Of a stretch of DNA of 9,924 bases, positions 1 to 6,692 are shown piece after piece. Every line of letters starts with the position of its first letter. Position 1 is the stretch's first letter. The notes under the pieces were generated by a model. The model was not told the DNA's origin and made no database searches. It saw nothing but the letters and a program-made list of their open reading frames with translations. Origin of the DNA: an uncultured Oscillospiraceae bacterium (GTDB lineage Bacteria; Bacillota_A; Clostridia; Oscillospirales; Oscillospiraceae); contig CALXDE010000178.1 of the NCBI GenBank assembly GCA_944386965.1, positions 1-9,924 of the forward strand, in the 5' to 3' direction. Both the position numbers and the translations under genes were made by a program.

Positions 1-434
1 CCCAGAAGGTGGGGGAGCTGACCAACATGCTGGGAGCGGGCCACATCCTGGTCCAGCGCTTTGGGGACATTCTGGATGGCAAGCGGACCTGGCCCAAGGA
101 ACTGGCCCAGTCCAATGTCCGCCCCACTCTGCCCGACGCCGTGGCCGGCGATATCACCGCCGCCATGCCCTACCGGGCCATGATCAACATTATCAACTTC
201 ATCCAGGCCATGGACCATGTGGTCCCCGGCTTTGCCGCCTATGAGACGCTTCTCTACTCCCCGGAGCTGAAATTCTATTCCAACCGGGTGAAGATGGACG
301 AGAACTTTGACACCAATGTCAAGGGGCTCCACTGCCTGGGGGACTCCTCGGGCTGGACCCGGGGACTCATGATGGCCTCCATCATGGGCGTCCTCATGGG
401 CCGGCGTCTGGTGGAGGAGGAGCGGGGAGGCTGA
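1..434 (+). CDS. FAD-dependent dehydrogenase (COG2509-like), C-terminal part, 5' end outside window
   Basis: The reading frame is open from the window edge (first whole codon at base 3) to a TGA at 432-434, so only about the last 143 residues are present. The segment GDSSGWTRGLMMASIMGVLMG near the C-terminus matches the final FAD-binding strand and helix of two-dinucleotide-binding flavoproteins, where the Asp contacts the FAD ribityl chain. The stretch ending in LKFYSNRV followed by a 'TNVKGLHCLGD' pattern is typical of the uncharacterised NAD(P)/FAD-dependent dehydrogenases of COG2509. The N-terminal Rossmann GxGxxG motif would lie outside the window. Substrate and physiological role are unknown for this family. 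The gene converges on ftsZ and is probably unrelated to division. The family call is from recalled sequence patterns and is fairly secure; the function is not assigned. Confidence 0.82.
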   Translation, partial: QKVGELTNMLGAGHILVQRFGDILDGKRTWPKELAQSNVRPTLPDAVAGDITAAMPYRAMINIINFIQAMDHVVPGFAAYETLLYSPELKFYSNRVKMDENFDTNVKGLHCLGDSSGWTRGLMMASIMGVLMGRRLVEEERGG

Positions 435-454
435 TCCCGCTCCCGCTGTCCGGC

Positions 455-495
455 AAAAAAATCAAGGGCGCCGCTGCCTTTGCAGCGGCGCCCTT
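455..495 (-). terminator. Intrinsic terminator of ftsZ, possibly shared with the convergent oxidoreductase gene
   Basis: A perfect 14-bp inverted repeat (464-477 with 482-495, 4-base loop) has a GC-rich core. In the minus direction it is followed, after two bases, by seven T residues (A7 at 455-461 on the plus strand), which is the classic Rho-independent arrangement downstream of ftsZ. In the plus direction only three T residues follow, so termination of the oxidoreductase transcript here would be weaker. Confidence 0.88.
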
Positions 496-516
496 TGGCC
501 TTCTCCGGCGCGAGCA

Positions 517-544
517 GGCGGTCCGGCCAGCCGGCCGGACCGCC
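517..544 (-). other. GC-rich hairpin directly after the ftsZ stop codon
   Basis: A perfect 12-bp inverted repeat (517-528 with 533-544) with a four-base loop starts five bases past the ftsZ stop codon. It has no T-tract in either direction, so it is not a stand-alone intrinsic terminator. It could protect the 3' end of the ftsZ mRNA from exonucleases or act together with the terminator hairpin about 20 bases further on. The structure is seen directly; the role is inferred. Confidence 0.6.
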
Positions 545-549
545 GCGAA

Positions 550-1704
550 TCACTTGTTGTCGAAGATCTTCATGATGTCGGCGAAGGGATCGTCCTCCTC
601 GGGCTCCTCCTTCTTGGCCACATCGTCCACGCCCACCGGGCCGGAGAACAGAGAATCCCCCATGACCCGCTCAAACTCACTGCGGAGGTCGCCGGAGCGC
701 CCGGCCCCCTGCTGCTTGTCCCCCTCGGCAGCCTTGGCGGCGCTGTTCTTCTGGTCGAAGCCCGTGGCGATGACGGTGACCCGGATCTCATCGTCCAGCG
801 TCTCGTCAAAGGTGGCGCCGAAGATGGTGAGCGCGTCGGGATGGACGGCGGACTGCACCAGGCCGGCGGCCTGCTCGATCTCCTCCAGGCCGATGTCCGG
901 GGAACCGGTGATGTTGATGAGGATACCCATGGCCCCGTTGATGGATGTCTCCAGCAGGGGGCTGGACACGGCCATGCGGGCGGCCTCCTCGGCCTTGCCC
1001 TTTCCGGCGGCCCGGCCCACGCCCATGTGGGCCAGTCCCGCGTCCTTCATAATGGCGGTAACATCGGCAAAGTCCAGGTTGATAAAGCCCGTATCCCGGA
1101 TGAGGTCGGAAATGGACTGCACCGCCTGGCGCAGCACATCGTCGGCGATTTCAAAGGCGTTGGCGAAGGTGATCTTCTGGTCCGTGGCGTGCTTGAGTCG
1201 CTCGTTGGGAATGATGACCAGGGAGTCCACCTTCTGGCGCAGCTCCTCGATGCCCGCCTCCGCCTGCTGCATGCGGCGGCGCCCCTCGAACCCGAAGGGC
1301 TTGGTCACCACGCCCACGGTGAGGCTTCCCTGTTCCTTGGCCAGCTCCGCCACAATGGGCGCCGCGCCGGTGCCGGTGCCGCCGCCCATGCCGGCGGTGA
1401 CAAACACCATATCCGTATCCTCCAGGGCCTTGGCGATCTGGTTACGGCTCTCCTCGGCGGATTTGCGGCCCACCTCCGGGTCGCTGCCGGCACCCTGGCC
1501 ATGGGTCAGCTTCTCGCCGATCTGGATCTTATAATCGGCGCTGGATACGTTCAGCGCCTGCTTGTCCGTATTCACGGCCACAAAATCCACACCCTGGGTC
1601 CCGGAGCGGACCATCCGGTTCACCACATTATTTCCACCGCCGCCGACGCCGATGACCTTGATCTTCACAACGGTGTCGGGGGCCGTCACCAACTCAAAAC
1701 CCAT
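550..1704 (-). CDS. ftsZ: Cell division GTPase FtsZ
   Basis: FtsZ is the tubulin-like GTPase that polymerises into the cytoplasmic Z-ring and recruits the division machinery. The 384-residue protein has the usual length. The glycine loop GGGGNN is at about residues 21-26, the tubulin signature GGGTGTG at about 107-113, and the T7 synergy loop with N209, D211 and D214, the catalytic acids completed across the subunit interface. The globular domain ends near residue 320. A short linker follows, then an acidic tail ending in [12 protein letters not shown]. This tail lacks the usual IPxFLR-type C-terminal peptide that binds FtsA, SepF and other partners. The ATG is preceded by AGGAGGA at 1711-1717 with a 6-base spacer. 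The gene is transcribed alone: a terminator lies upstream at 1843-1881, a promoter at 1779-1807, and a terminator downstream. No ftsA is adjacent. Confidence 0.98.
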   Translation of the reverse strand: MGFELVTAPDTVVKIKVIGVGGGGNNVVNRMVRSGTQGVDFVAVNTDKQALNVSSADYKIQIGEKLTHGQGAGSDPEVGRKSAEESRNQIAKALEDTDMVFVTAGMGGGTGTGAAPIVAELAKEQGSLTVGVVTKPFGFEGRRRMQQAEAGIEELRQKVDSLVIIPNERLKHATDQKITFANAFEIADDVLRQAVQSISDLIRDTGFINLDFADVTAIMKDAGLAHMGVGRAAGKGKAEEAARMAVSSPLLETSINGAMGILINITGSPDIGLEEIEQAAGLVQSAVHPDALTIFGATFDETLDDEIRVTVIATGFDQKNSAAKAAEGDKQQGAGRSGDLRSEFERVMGDSLFSGPVGVDDVAKKEEPEEDDPFADIMKIFDNK

Positions 1705-1710
1705 ACCAGT

Positions 1711-1730
1711 TCCTCCTACAAGAAATTGTA
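1711..1730 (-). promoter_or_regulatory. ftsZ ribosome binding site with an adjoining small palindrome
   Basis: AGGAGGA (1711-1717) is a near-perfect Shine-Dalgarno sequence six bases before the ftsZ ATG. The bases overlapping and just upstream of it form a 5-bp inverted repeat, TACAA-N4-TTGTA (1717-1721 with 1726-1730). In the mRNA this could fold into a small hairpin abutting the ribosome binding site. The RBS is certain; the regulatory meaning of the palindrome is speculative. Confidence 0.7.
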
Positions 1731-1764
1731 TCGCACCCGGGCCGGAACACCCAAGATAAAGTGT

Positions 1765-1785
1765 CTACAAGTGATTCTATTGTAG
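1765..1785. promoter_or_regulatory. Inverted repeat over the ftsZ promoter -10 and start site (possible operator)
   Basis: CTACAA (1765-1770) and TTGTAG (1780-1785) form a perfect 6-bp inverted repeat separated by nine bases. The repeat covers the -10 hexamer and the expected transcription start of the ftsZ promoter. This is where a repressor would block transcription. The same half-site recurs next to the ftsZ ribosome binding site. No known regulator is recognised from the sequence. It could also be chance, because one arm shares bases with the -10 box TACAAT. Confidence 0.35.
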
Positions 1786-1807
1786 TCCACTTTTATCCAC
1801 CGGTCAA
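1779..1807 (-). promoter_or_regulatory. Sigma-A type promoter of ftsZ
   Basis: On the minus strand, TTGACC (1807-1802) and TACAAT (1784-1779) are separated by exactly 17 bases, a close match to the housekeeping consensus TTGACA-17-TATAAT. The DNA just upstream is A/T-rich and could act as an UP element. The predicted start near 1772 gives a leader of about 68 bases. The promoter lies downstream of the divIB terminator, so ftsZ is expected to be an independent transcription unit. Confidence 0.8.
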
Positions 1808-1842
1808 TAGGAAACCTTCCTATTTTTTCAGAATATTTTTGC

Positions 1843-1881
1843 AAAAAAGCCCAGTCCCTGTCAGATTCTGGCGGGACTGGG
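1843..1881 (-). terminator. Intrinsic terminator after ftsQ/divIB
   Basis: CCCAGTCCC (1850-1858) pairs perfectly with GGGACTGGG (1873-1881). On the minus strand the hairpin is followed, after one base, by six T residues (A6 at 1843-1848 on the plus strand). The 14-base loop can fold further through CAG/CTG pairing. It lies about 20 bases beyond the divIB stop codon and before the ftsZ promoter, and so closes the upstream mur/fts operon. Confidence 0.88.
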
Positions 1882-1902
1882 ACAGTGTGGAAACGCTGTG
1901 CG

Positions 1903-2694
1903 CTATTGGTCGGGCACGAAATTGATCTTCTCCGAGAGATTGGTCAGAATGATCGTTCCCGTCTCATTGGGCTGCAGGTTTGCGATCACCTCCTCCAGGG
2001 ATTCCATATCCTGGGCGAAGTCATCGTCGTAGTTCATAATCACCCGGAACCGTCCGGCGTACTCCATCACCAGCTCGTCGCTGTCGGAGCAGTCAATGCT
2101 CTCCAGCCCCCCCAGCATCCCCCGGCTCTCCATCACCTTCAGCATTGCCAGGAGCTGAGGCTCGGTGATGTTCCCCGCGGCGGGAAGTTCCATCCTTCCC
2201 CCCGTCTGGGGCATCAGCAGCTCCACGCCGGTGATCCGGGGATACTGCGCCGCCTGGGCGGCGGCAACCCGCTCCAGGAGCTTTCCTCCGGTGCTCACCA
2301 GCCAGAACGCGCCGTCCTGGGCGACGGCCGCCGCCGCCTCGCATTCCGTCACGGTGATAATCAGGGTGTCCGGAAGGCCCCGGCGGATGGACACACTCTC
2401 GATATAGGGCAGCTGGGTGGTAATCTGGCGGCTGACGGCGTATTTATTCAGGAGGAACATATTGTCCCCCACCTCCACGCCGGTGCTCTCCACGATCTCC
2501 TGCTCCGTATAGCGCGCGTTGCCGCTGACCATAAAGGTCTGCACCTTGAAAAACAGGATCAGCGCCGCGGCAATGGCCGAGCAGATCAGGAGGAAGGAGA
2601 GAAAACGGGTCAGCACCGTGAGCCGGCCCCGGCCGTGGTACCGCCTGCGCCGGCGGGGCCGGCGGGGCGGCCTGCGCCGCCGCTGCATCGCCAT
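1903..2694 (-). CDS. ftsQ: Cell division protein FtsQ/DivIB
   Basis: This bitopic membrane protein stabilises the divisome core with FtsL and DivIC/FtsB outside the membrane. The 263-residue product has a short cytoplasmic tail with 13 arginines in its first 24 residues. One membrane segment follows at about 26-49, then a POTRA domain at about 51-118 (from VQTFMVSGNARYT to LIITVTE) and the FtsQ beta domain to about residue 250. The tail is very basic, and its codons form a GC-rich low-complexity run. The ATG has AGGTGA (2701-2706) six bases upstream; an ATG two codons later is a possible alternative. It begins 38 bases after the murA stop and is the last gene before the terminator. Overall sequence conservation in this family is low, so the call rests on architecture and position. 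Confidence 0.93.
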   Translation of the reverse strand: MAMQRRRRPPRRPRRRRRYHGRGRLTVLTRFLSFLLICSAIAAALILFFKVQTFMVSGNARYTEQEIVESTGVEVGDNMFLLNKYAVSRQITTQLPYIESVSIRRGLPDTLIITVTECEAAAAVAQDGAFWLVSTGGKLLERVAAAQAAQYPRITGVELLMPQTGGRMELPAAGNITEPQLLAMLKVMESRGMLGGLESIDCSDSDELVMEYAGRFRVIMNYDDDFAQDMESLEEVIANLQPNETGTIILTNLSEKINFVPDQ

Positions 2695-2732
2695 GGTGCT
2701 TCACCTGCCTTTCTCCTTCGTTCTCTCCGGTC

Positions 2733-3983
2733 TTACTCCTCCCGGATCTCCGCGCCCAGAGCCCGCAGATCCCGGGCAATATCCTCGTACCCCCGCTGGA
2801 TGTGGTGGATACACCCCACCCGGCTCTCCCCCGAGGCGCCCAGGGCCGCCACCACCAGGGCCGCCCCGCCCCGGAGGTCCGTGGCCCGGACCTGGGCCCC
2901 CTGGAGATGGTCCACACCGCACACCACGGCCACCCGTCCCTCCACCCGGATGTCCGCCCCCATGCGGATGAGCTCATCCACATGGCGGTAGCGGTTCTCA
3001 AAGATGTTCTCCACAAACACCGTGGTTCCCCGGCTCTTCAGCAGGGCCGCCATCAGCACCGCCTGGGCGTCTGTCGGAAAGCCGGGATAGGGAGCGGTGC
3101 GCACCGGGCGGATGGACTGCAGCGCCCCGCTGCTTCGGAGGAGCACCGCGTCCCCGGTGCTATGTACCTGGCATCCCGCCTCGTGGAGGGCGGCGGTAAC
3201 GGTGGCCAGGTGGCGGTAGTCCACGCCCCGCAGCTCCACCTCGCCCCCCGCCGCGGCCACCGCCGAGAGATAGGTGGCCGCCACGATGCGGTCGGGCATG
3301 ATGGTGTGGGCGCTGTCGTGGGTGGGACTGCGCCCCTGAATCGTCACTGTGGAGCTCCCCGCCCCCTGGACCCTGTGTCCCATTCCCACCAGAAAATCCT
3401 GGAGGTCCCGGATCTCCGGTTCCCGGGCAGCGTTCATCAGGACCGTGGTGCCCTCGCAGCCACAGGCGGCCAGGATGGCGTTCTCCGTGGCGCCCACGCT
3501 GGGAATGGCAAACGTGATCTCCCGGCCCCGCATCTCCCCGGCCTCGCAGCGCAGGCGGCCGCCTCCCTCCTGCACCCGCGCGCCCAGCTGGCGCAGCGCG
3601 GCCAGGTGCAGGTCGATGGGCCGCGGGCCCAACTCGCACCCGCCGGGCAGGGACAGGTCCGCCCGGCCGCACCGGGTCAGAATGGCCCCCAGAAAGATCA
3701 CCGAGGAGCGCATCTCCCGCATCAGCCGGTCCGGAATCTCGCAGCATGTCATGCCGGCAGTATCCACCACCAGACTCTCGCCCTCCCAATCCGCCCGGCA
3801 CCCCAGGTGCCGCAGAATCCGGACGGAGGCGTCCACGTCCCGCAGACGGGGACAGTTGCGCAGCACCGAAACGCCGCTGTGCAGAATCGTGGCGGCCAGA
3901 ATGGGAAGCACACTGTTTTTGGCCCCCTGTACCCGCAGCGACCCCTCCAGGGGTCTGCCGCCGGCAATGAAAAACTCACCCAT
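2733..3983 (-). CDS. murA: UDP-N-acetylglucosamine 1-carboxyvinyltransferase MurA
   Basis: This cytoplasmic enzyme transfers enolpyruvate from PEP to UDP-GlcNAc, the first committed step of peptidoglycan precursor synthesis. The 416-residue product matches the family length. Visible residues are K22 and N23 in the GAKNS motif, the fosfomycin-target cysteine C116 in PGGCELG, R121 in the following RPIDLH motif, the catalytic-Asp motif YPGFPTDAQA, and DLRGGAAL near the C-terminus. The cysteine predicts fosfomycin sensitivity at the enzyme level. The ATG at 3981-3983 was chosen because GGAGGG lies seven bases upstream and the protein then starts at the usual first strand. A GTG 12 codons earlier gives a longer frame without family support. 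The gene sits between murG and divIB, where Bacillus has murB. A second murA paralogue elsewhere is common in Gram-positives but cannot be judged here. Confidence 0.96.
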   Translation of the reverse strand: MGEFFIAGGRPLEGSLRVQGAKNSVLPILAATILHSGVSVLRNCPRLRDVDASVRILRHLGCRADWEGESLVVDTAGMTCCEIPDRLMREMRSSVIFLGAILTRCGRADLSLPGGCELGPRPIDLHLAALRQLGARVQEGGGRLRCEAGEMRGREITFAIPSVGATENAILAACGCEGTTVLMNAAREPEIRDLQDFLVGMGHRVQGAGSSTVTIQGRSPTHDSAHTIMPDRIVAATYLSAVAAAGGEVELRGVDYRHLATVTAALHEAGCQVHSTGDAVLLRSSGALQSIRPVRTAPYPGFPTDAQAVLMAALLKSRGTTVFVENIFENRYRHVDELIRMGADIRVEGRVAVVCGVDHLQGAQVRATDLRGGAALVVAALGASGESRVGCIHHIQRGYEDIARDLRALGAEIREE

Positions 3984-3990
3984 ATGTCGT

Positions 3991-3996
3991 CCCTCC
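3991..3996 (-). promoter_or_regulatory. Ribosome binding site that fixes the murA start
   Basis: GGAGGG on the minus strand lies seven bases before the ATG at 3981-3983. It lies inside the 12-codon extension that would result from the upstream GTG at 4017-4019, which supports the shorter reading frame. Confidence 0.8.
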
Positions 3997-4064
3997 GCAG
4001 TAGAGTGTACCAAAATCACTCCATCTTATGCGAAGAGGCGCGCATGCGGTGACAGTCTGCCGTC

Positions 4065-5186
4065 TCAGCGCAGCAGAGCCGTCACAGTCTTGTAAATCCG
4101 CTCTCCCGCGTCCGGGATACCCAGAGCCGCCATGTTTTTCCCCATCTCCGCCCGGCGCTCCCCGTCGGACAGGATCGCCCGCGTCTCCTCCAGCAGCCGC
4201 TCGCCGCTGCTTTCCCGCTCCAGGAGCAGCACCGCCGCCCCGTGGTCGGAGAGGACCCGGGCGTTTTTCTCCTGGTGGTTGTTGGTGACGTTGGGGGAGG
4301 GCACAACGACGGCCGGCACCCCCAGGGCCGTCAGCTCACTGATGGTGGAGGCTCCGGCCCGGCAGATCACCAGGTCGGCTCCCCGCATCACCAGGGCCAT
4401 GTCATAGATATATTCCCGCACCTCCACCGTGGGGCTGTTGGCCAGCTCGATGCCCCGCTCCCGCAGTCCCGCCAGGATGGACTGATAGCCGTATACCCCG
4501 GCGCCGTGGATGTGGTGAAACTGGTTGGTCCGGAGCTCACGGGCGATGAAATCCACCATCTCCCGGTTCATCTCCGCCGACCCCAGGCTCCCCCAGAAGG
4601 ACACCACCAGCGGCTTGCTGTCATCCACACCCAGGCGCTCCTTGGCCTGTTCCCTGGTGCAGGAGAAGAACTCCCCCCGCACCGGCGTCCCGGTGACGGC
4701 CACCTTCTCCGGGTGCCGGTAGTTCTTCCGGCAGTCCTCGAACCCCACCATGATCACGTCGGCGCAGGGCTCCAGCAGCCGGGTGGTAAGGCCCGGGATC
4801 GCGTTGGACTCGTGGATGGCCGTGGGGATGCCGGCGGCGGAGGCCGCCTTCACCGTGGGATAGCTGGCATAGCCTCCGGTGCCCACCACCAGGTCCGGCC
4901 GGAACGCCTTCAGGATTTTCCCGGCCGCATGGGGGGCGGTGGCGAGATTTTTCAGGGAAATCAAATTGTGCCCGATCTCCTTCGGCTTCAGGGACCGGTG
5001 GAGACTGGACACCTCCACGGCCTGGAAGGGGTAGCCCGCCGTCTCAATGAGGCGGCGCTCGATGCCCCGGTTGGCCCCCACAAACAAAATCTCCGAGCCC
5101 GGCTGGCGCTCCCGAATAAGCCCCGCCAGGGCCAGGGCCGGGTTCACATGGCCCGCGGTGCCTCCGCAGGTAAAGATCACGCGCAT
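4065..5186 (-). CDS. murG: UDP-GlcNAc:lipid I N-acetylglucosaminyltransferase MurG
   Basis: MurG is a peripheral membrane GT-B glycosyltransferase that converts lipid I to lipid II on the cytoplasmic face. The 373-residue product has the N-terminal glycine loop GGTAGHVNPA (8-17, usually GGTGGHxxPA), HESNAIPG (125-132, usually HEQN), a second glycine-rich loop WGSLGS (198-203), the UDP-GlcNAc binding segment RAGASTISEL (276-285) and NHQEKNA (303-309). The ATG at 5184-5186 was chosen because it begins directly at the first beta strand, with a G-rich GGGGAG seven bases upstream. The frame stays open for 86 further codons into the repeat region, but that stretch has no family similarity. The gene is separated from ftsW by 270 bases and from murA by 81 bases, both unusually wide for a mur operon. 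Confidence 0.96.
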   Translation of the reverse strand: MRVIFTCGGTAGHVNPALALAGLIRERQPGSEILFVGANRGIERRLIETAGYPFQAVEVSSLHRSLKPKEIGHNLISLKNLATAPHAAGKILKAFRPDLVVGTGGYASYPTVKAASAAGIPTAIHESNAIPGLTTRLLEPCADVIMVGFEDCRKNYRHPEKVAVTGTPVRGEFFSCTREQAKERLGVDDSKPLVVSFWGSLGSAEMNREMVDFIARELRTNQFHHIHGAGVYGYQSILAGLRERGIELANSPTVEVREYIYDMALVMRGADLVICRAGASTISELTALGVPAVVVPSPNVTNNHQEKNARVLSDHGAAVLLLERESSGERLLEETRAILSDGERRAEMGKNMAALGIPDAGERIYKTVTALLR

Positions 5187-5251
5187 GGCCCCGCTCCCCC
5201 CTCTCCGTTTCTCAGTAGTCTGCCCTGAAATCCCATGTCCGCTTCCATGGT

Positions 5252-5453
5252 CCAGTGTGTGGGCGCAGCGCACCCGAATCATTTTCCGGCGACATGCGCG
5301 TCGGAAAAATTCCGCTCGGCCGCCAAAGAACCCCAATTCATGTTTCCAAGGACATGCGCCTTGGAAACATACCCTGCGGTTTTCCAGTGTGCGAGCGCAG
5401 CGAGTGCGCGCAGAAAACCGGGTATTCAAAAACGTGCCCCGCACGTTTTTGAA
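5252..5453. repeat. Mosaic of foldback repeats between ftsW and murG
   Basis: About 200 bases carry four successive inverted repeats. They are 5425-5453 (13-bp perfect arms, 3-base loop), 5377-5420 (8-bp CGGTTTTC/GAAAACCG arms around a GC-rich 28-base loop), 5340-5370 (12-bp perfect arms, loop ACATGCG) and 5281-5310 (about 9 bp with a 3-base bulge). The last two share the apical sequence GACATGCGC although their stems differ. A 19-base direct repeat, 17/19 identical, occurs at 5252-5270 and 5384-5402 (CCAGTGTG..G.GCGCAGCG). There is no transposase and no convincing gene. The layout resembles small palindromic intergenic repeats of the REP/MITE kind, but no known family is recognised. If it is transcribed with the operon, the mRNA between ftsW and murG would be heavily folded. 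Confidence 0.7.
5425..5453 (-). terminator. Terminator-like hairpin just after the ftsW stop codon
   Basis: The outermost foldback starts three bases past the ftsW stop codon. On the minus strand it reads as CGTGC-GGG-GCACG with an A5 before it and a T5 after it, followed by GAA, so the T-run is inside the extended stem. That is compatible with a moderate intrinsic terminator or attenuator ahead of murG. It may instead be only the first module of the repeat cluster. Confidence 0.5.
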
Positions 5454-5456
5454 GTG

Positions 5457-6674
5457 TTACCCCGCCTTCATCGCCGGCATCTGCCGGGACACGCTCAGGA
5501 TCATCCCCACCTCAAAGAGCTGAATCATCAGCGCCGTGCCGCCATAGCTGAAGAAGGGCAGGGAGATGCCTGTGGCCGGGATCAGCCCCGTCACCACGGC
5601 GATATTGAGGAACACCTGGAGCCCGATCTGGGTGGTGACCCCCACCGCCAGCAGCGCTCCGAACCGGTCCCGGGCGTGGATGGCGATCCAGTAGCCCCGG
5701 ATGATGAGCAGGGCAAAGAGGATCATGATGATCCCCGCCCCCACATAGCCCAGCTCTTCGCAGATGATGGCAAAGATAAAGTCGTTGTGCTCCTCCGGAA
5801 GGAACATGAACTTCTGCCGTCCCCGGCCCAGGCCCACCCCGAAGAGCCCCCCTGAGCCGATGGCGATGAGGCTCTGGGCCATCTGGTAACTGTCATCCTT
5901 CGGGTCCCAGAAGGGGTCCCGCCAGGTGAGGATGCGGCTGGAGTTGTAGCCGATGATCTCCATCAGGTCCGTGAACAGCACCGCGTACAGGGCCAGGCAG
6001 GCCAGCAGGATGCCGGCGGTCACCCACCGCCAGTCCATGCCGCCCACCACCATCATCACCGCCCCGATGCCCACCAGCAGGATGCATCCGGACAGATGGG
6101 GCTCCGCCAGCATCAAAAGGGCGTAGATCCCCAGCAGAATGCCGTAGGGCAGGATACCGTATTTGAAGGTGCGCATCTTGTCCTTGCGCTGGGAGATGGT
6201 GGCGGCGAAGTAGATGATAATGCCCAGCTTCGCCACCTCCGAGGGCTGGTAGGTGGGCCCCGCCACCAGGAACATCCGCAGCCACCGGACGGCGTTGTTC
6301 TCCCGCACGCCAAAGAGTTTTCCATACTCGTTGGGTCCGGGCAGCACCACCAGAATCAGCAGCACGATGGAGGCCAGCAGGACAAACGTCGCCACGCCCC
6401 GCAGGCGCTGGTAGTTGATCTTGCTCATCACCAGCATGAACGCCACGCCGGCGGCGGCGAAGCGGGCCTGCCGGATGACAAAGTAGGCCGCGTCGTTATA
6501 CTTGTTCAGGGCCGAGGGAAAACTGGCGGAAAAGAGCATGATAAGACCGATGACCGTCAGCATCAGCACCAGGACCAGGAAGGGCATATCAATGGGACCC
6601 TTGGCCAGTTCCTGGAGCTCCCGAATCTTCAGCCGGCGCTCCTGCCGCCGCAGCCGTTTCTCCTCCTGGGTCAT
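5457..6674 (-). CDS. ftsW: SEDS peptidoglycan glycosyltransferase FtsW/SpoVE
   Basis: SEDS proteins polymerise lipid II into glycan strands together with a class B PBP; here the likely partner is the PASTA PBP at the right edge. The 405-residue protein begins with about 25 highly charged cytoplasmic residues, followed by about ten membrane segments. QPSEVAKL (143-150) and the family signature PATGISLPFFSYGGT (366-380) are present. In the large extracellular loop, PEEHNDFIF carries the conserved Asp (D298) essential for polymerisation; the residue before it is Asn, where Thr is usual. The ATG at 6672-6674 is chosen because AGGAG lies seven bases upstream; the GTG two codons earlier would almost touch that site. 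SpoVE (sporulation) and FtsW (vegetative) cannot be told apart by sequence alone. A terminator-like hairpin precedes the gene. Confidence 0.95.
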   Translation of the reverse strand: MTQEEKRLRRQERRLKIRELQELAKGPIDMPFLVLVLMLTVIGLIMLFSASFPSALNKYNDAAYFVIRQARFAAAGVAFMLVMSKINYQRLRGVATFVLLASIVLLILVVLPGPNEYGKLFGVRENNAVRWLRMFLVAGPTYQPSEVAKLGIIIYFAATISQRKDKMRTFKYGILPYGILLGIYALLMLAEPHLSGCILLVGIGAVMMVVGGMDWRWVTAGILLACLALYAVLFTDLMEIIGYNSSRILTWRDPFWDPKDDSYQMAQSLIAIGSGGLFGVGLGRGRQKFMFLPEEHNDFIFAIICEELGYVGAGIIMILFALLIIRGYWIAIHARDRFGALLAVGVTTQIGLQVFLNIAVVTGLIPATGISLPFFSYGGTALMIQLFEVGMILSVSRQMPAMKAG

Positions 6675-6681
6675 GGACACT

Positions 6682-6686
6682 CTCCT
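6682..6686 (-). promoter_or_regulatory. Ribosome binding site that decides the ftsW start
   Basis: AGGAG on the minus strand lies seven bases before the ATG at 6672-6674 but only one base before the in-frame GTG at 6678-6680. The ATG is therefore the better start. Confidence 0.75.
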
Positions 6687-6692
6687 TTCCGG

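Noticed and set aside
554..1534. Plus-strand open frame of 326 codons opposite ftsZ
   Set aside because: The translation is Ser/Pro/Arg-rich, without motifs, and fully antisense to ftsZ; it reflects codon bias only.
4004..4012. Extended -10-like TGGTACACT before murA on the minus strand
   Set aside because: There is no -35 element at a usable distance, and the implied start would fall at or inside the murA ribosome binding site, leaving no leader.
3984..4019. 12-codon upstream extension of MurA from a GTG
   Set aside because: The strong ribosome binding site at 3991-3996 lies inside the extension, and the family normally begins at the MGEFFIAGG strand.
5187..5444. 86-codon in-frame N-terminal extension of MurG
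   Set aside because: The extension translates the foldback repeats, has no family similarity, and the ATG at 5184-5186 begins directly at the first conserved strand of MurG with a G-rich ribosome binding site.
5235..5855. Plus-strand ORFs running through the foldback repeats into the ftsW region
   Set aside because: They mix repeat DNA with the antisense of ftsW, show no ribosome binding site worth noting and have no recognisable domain.
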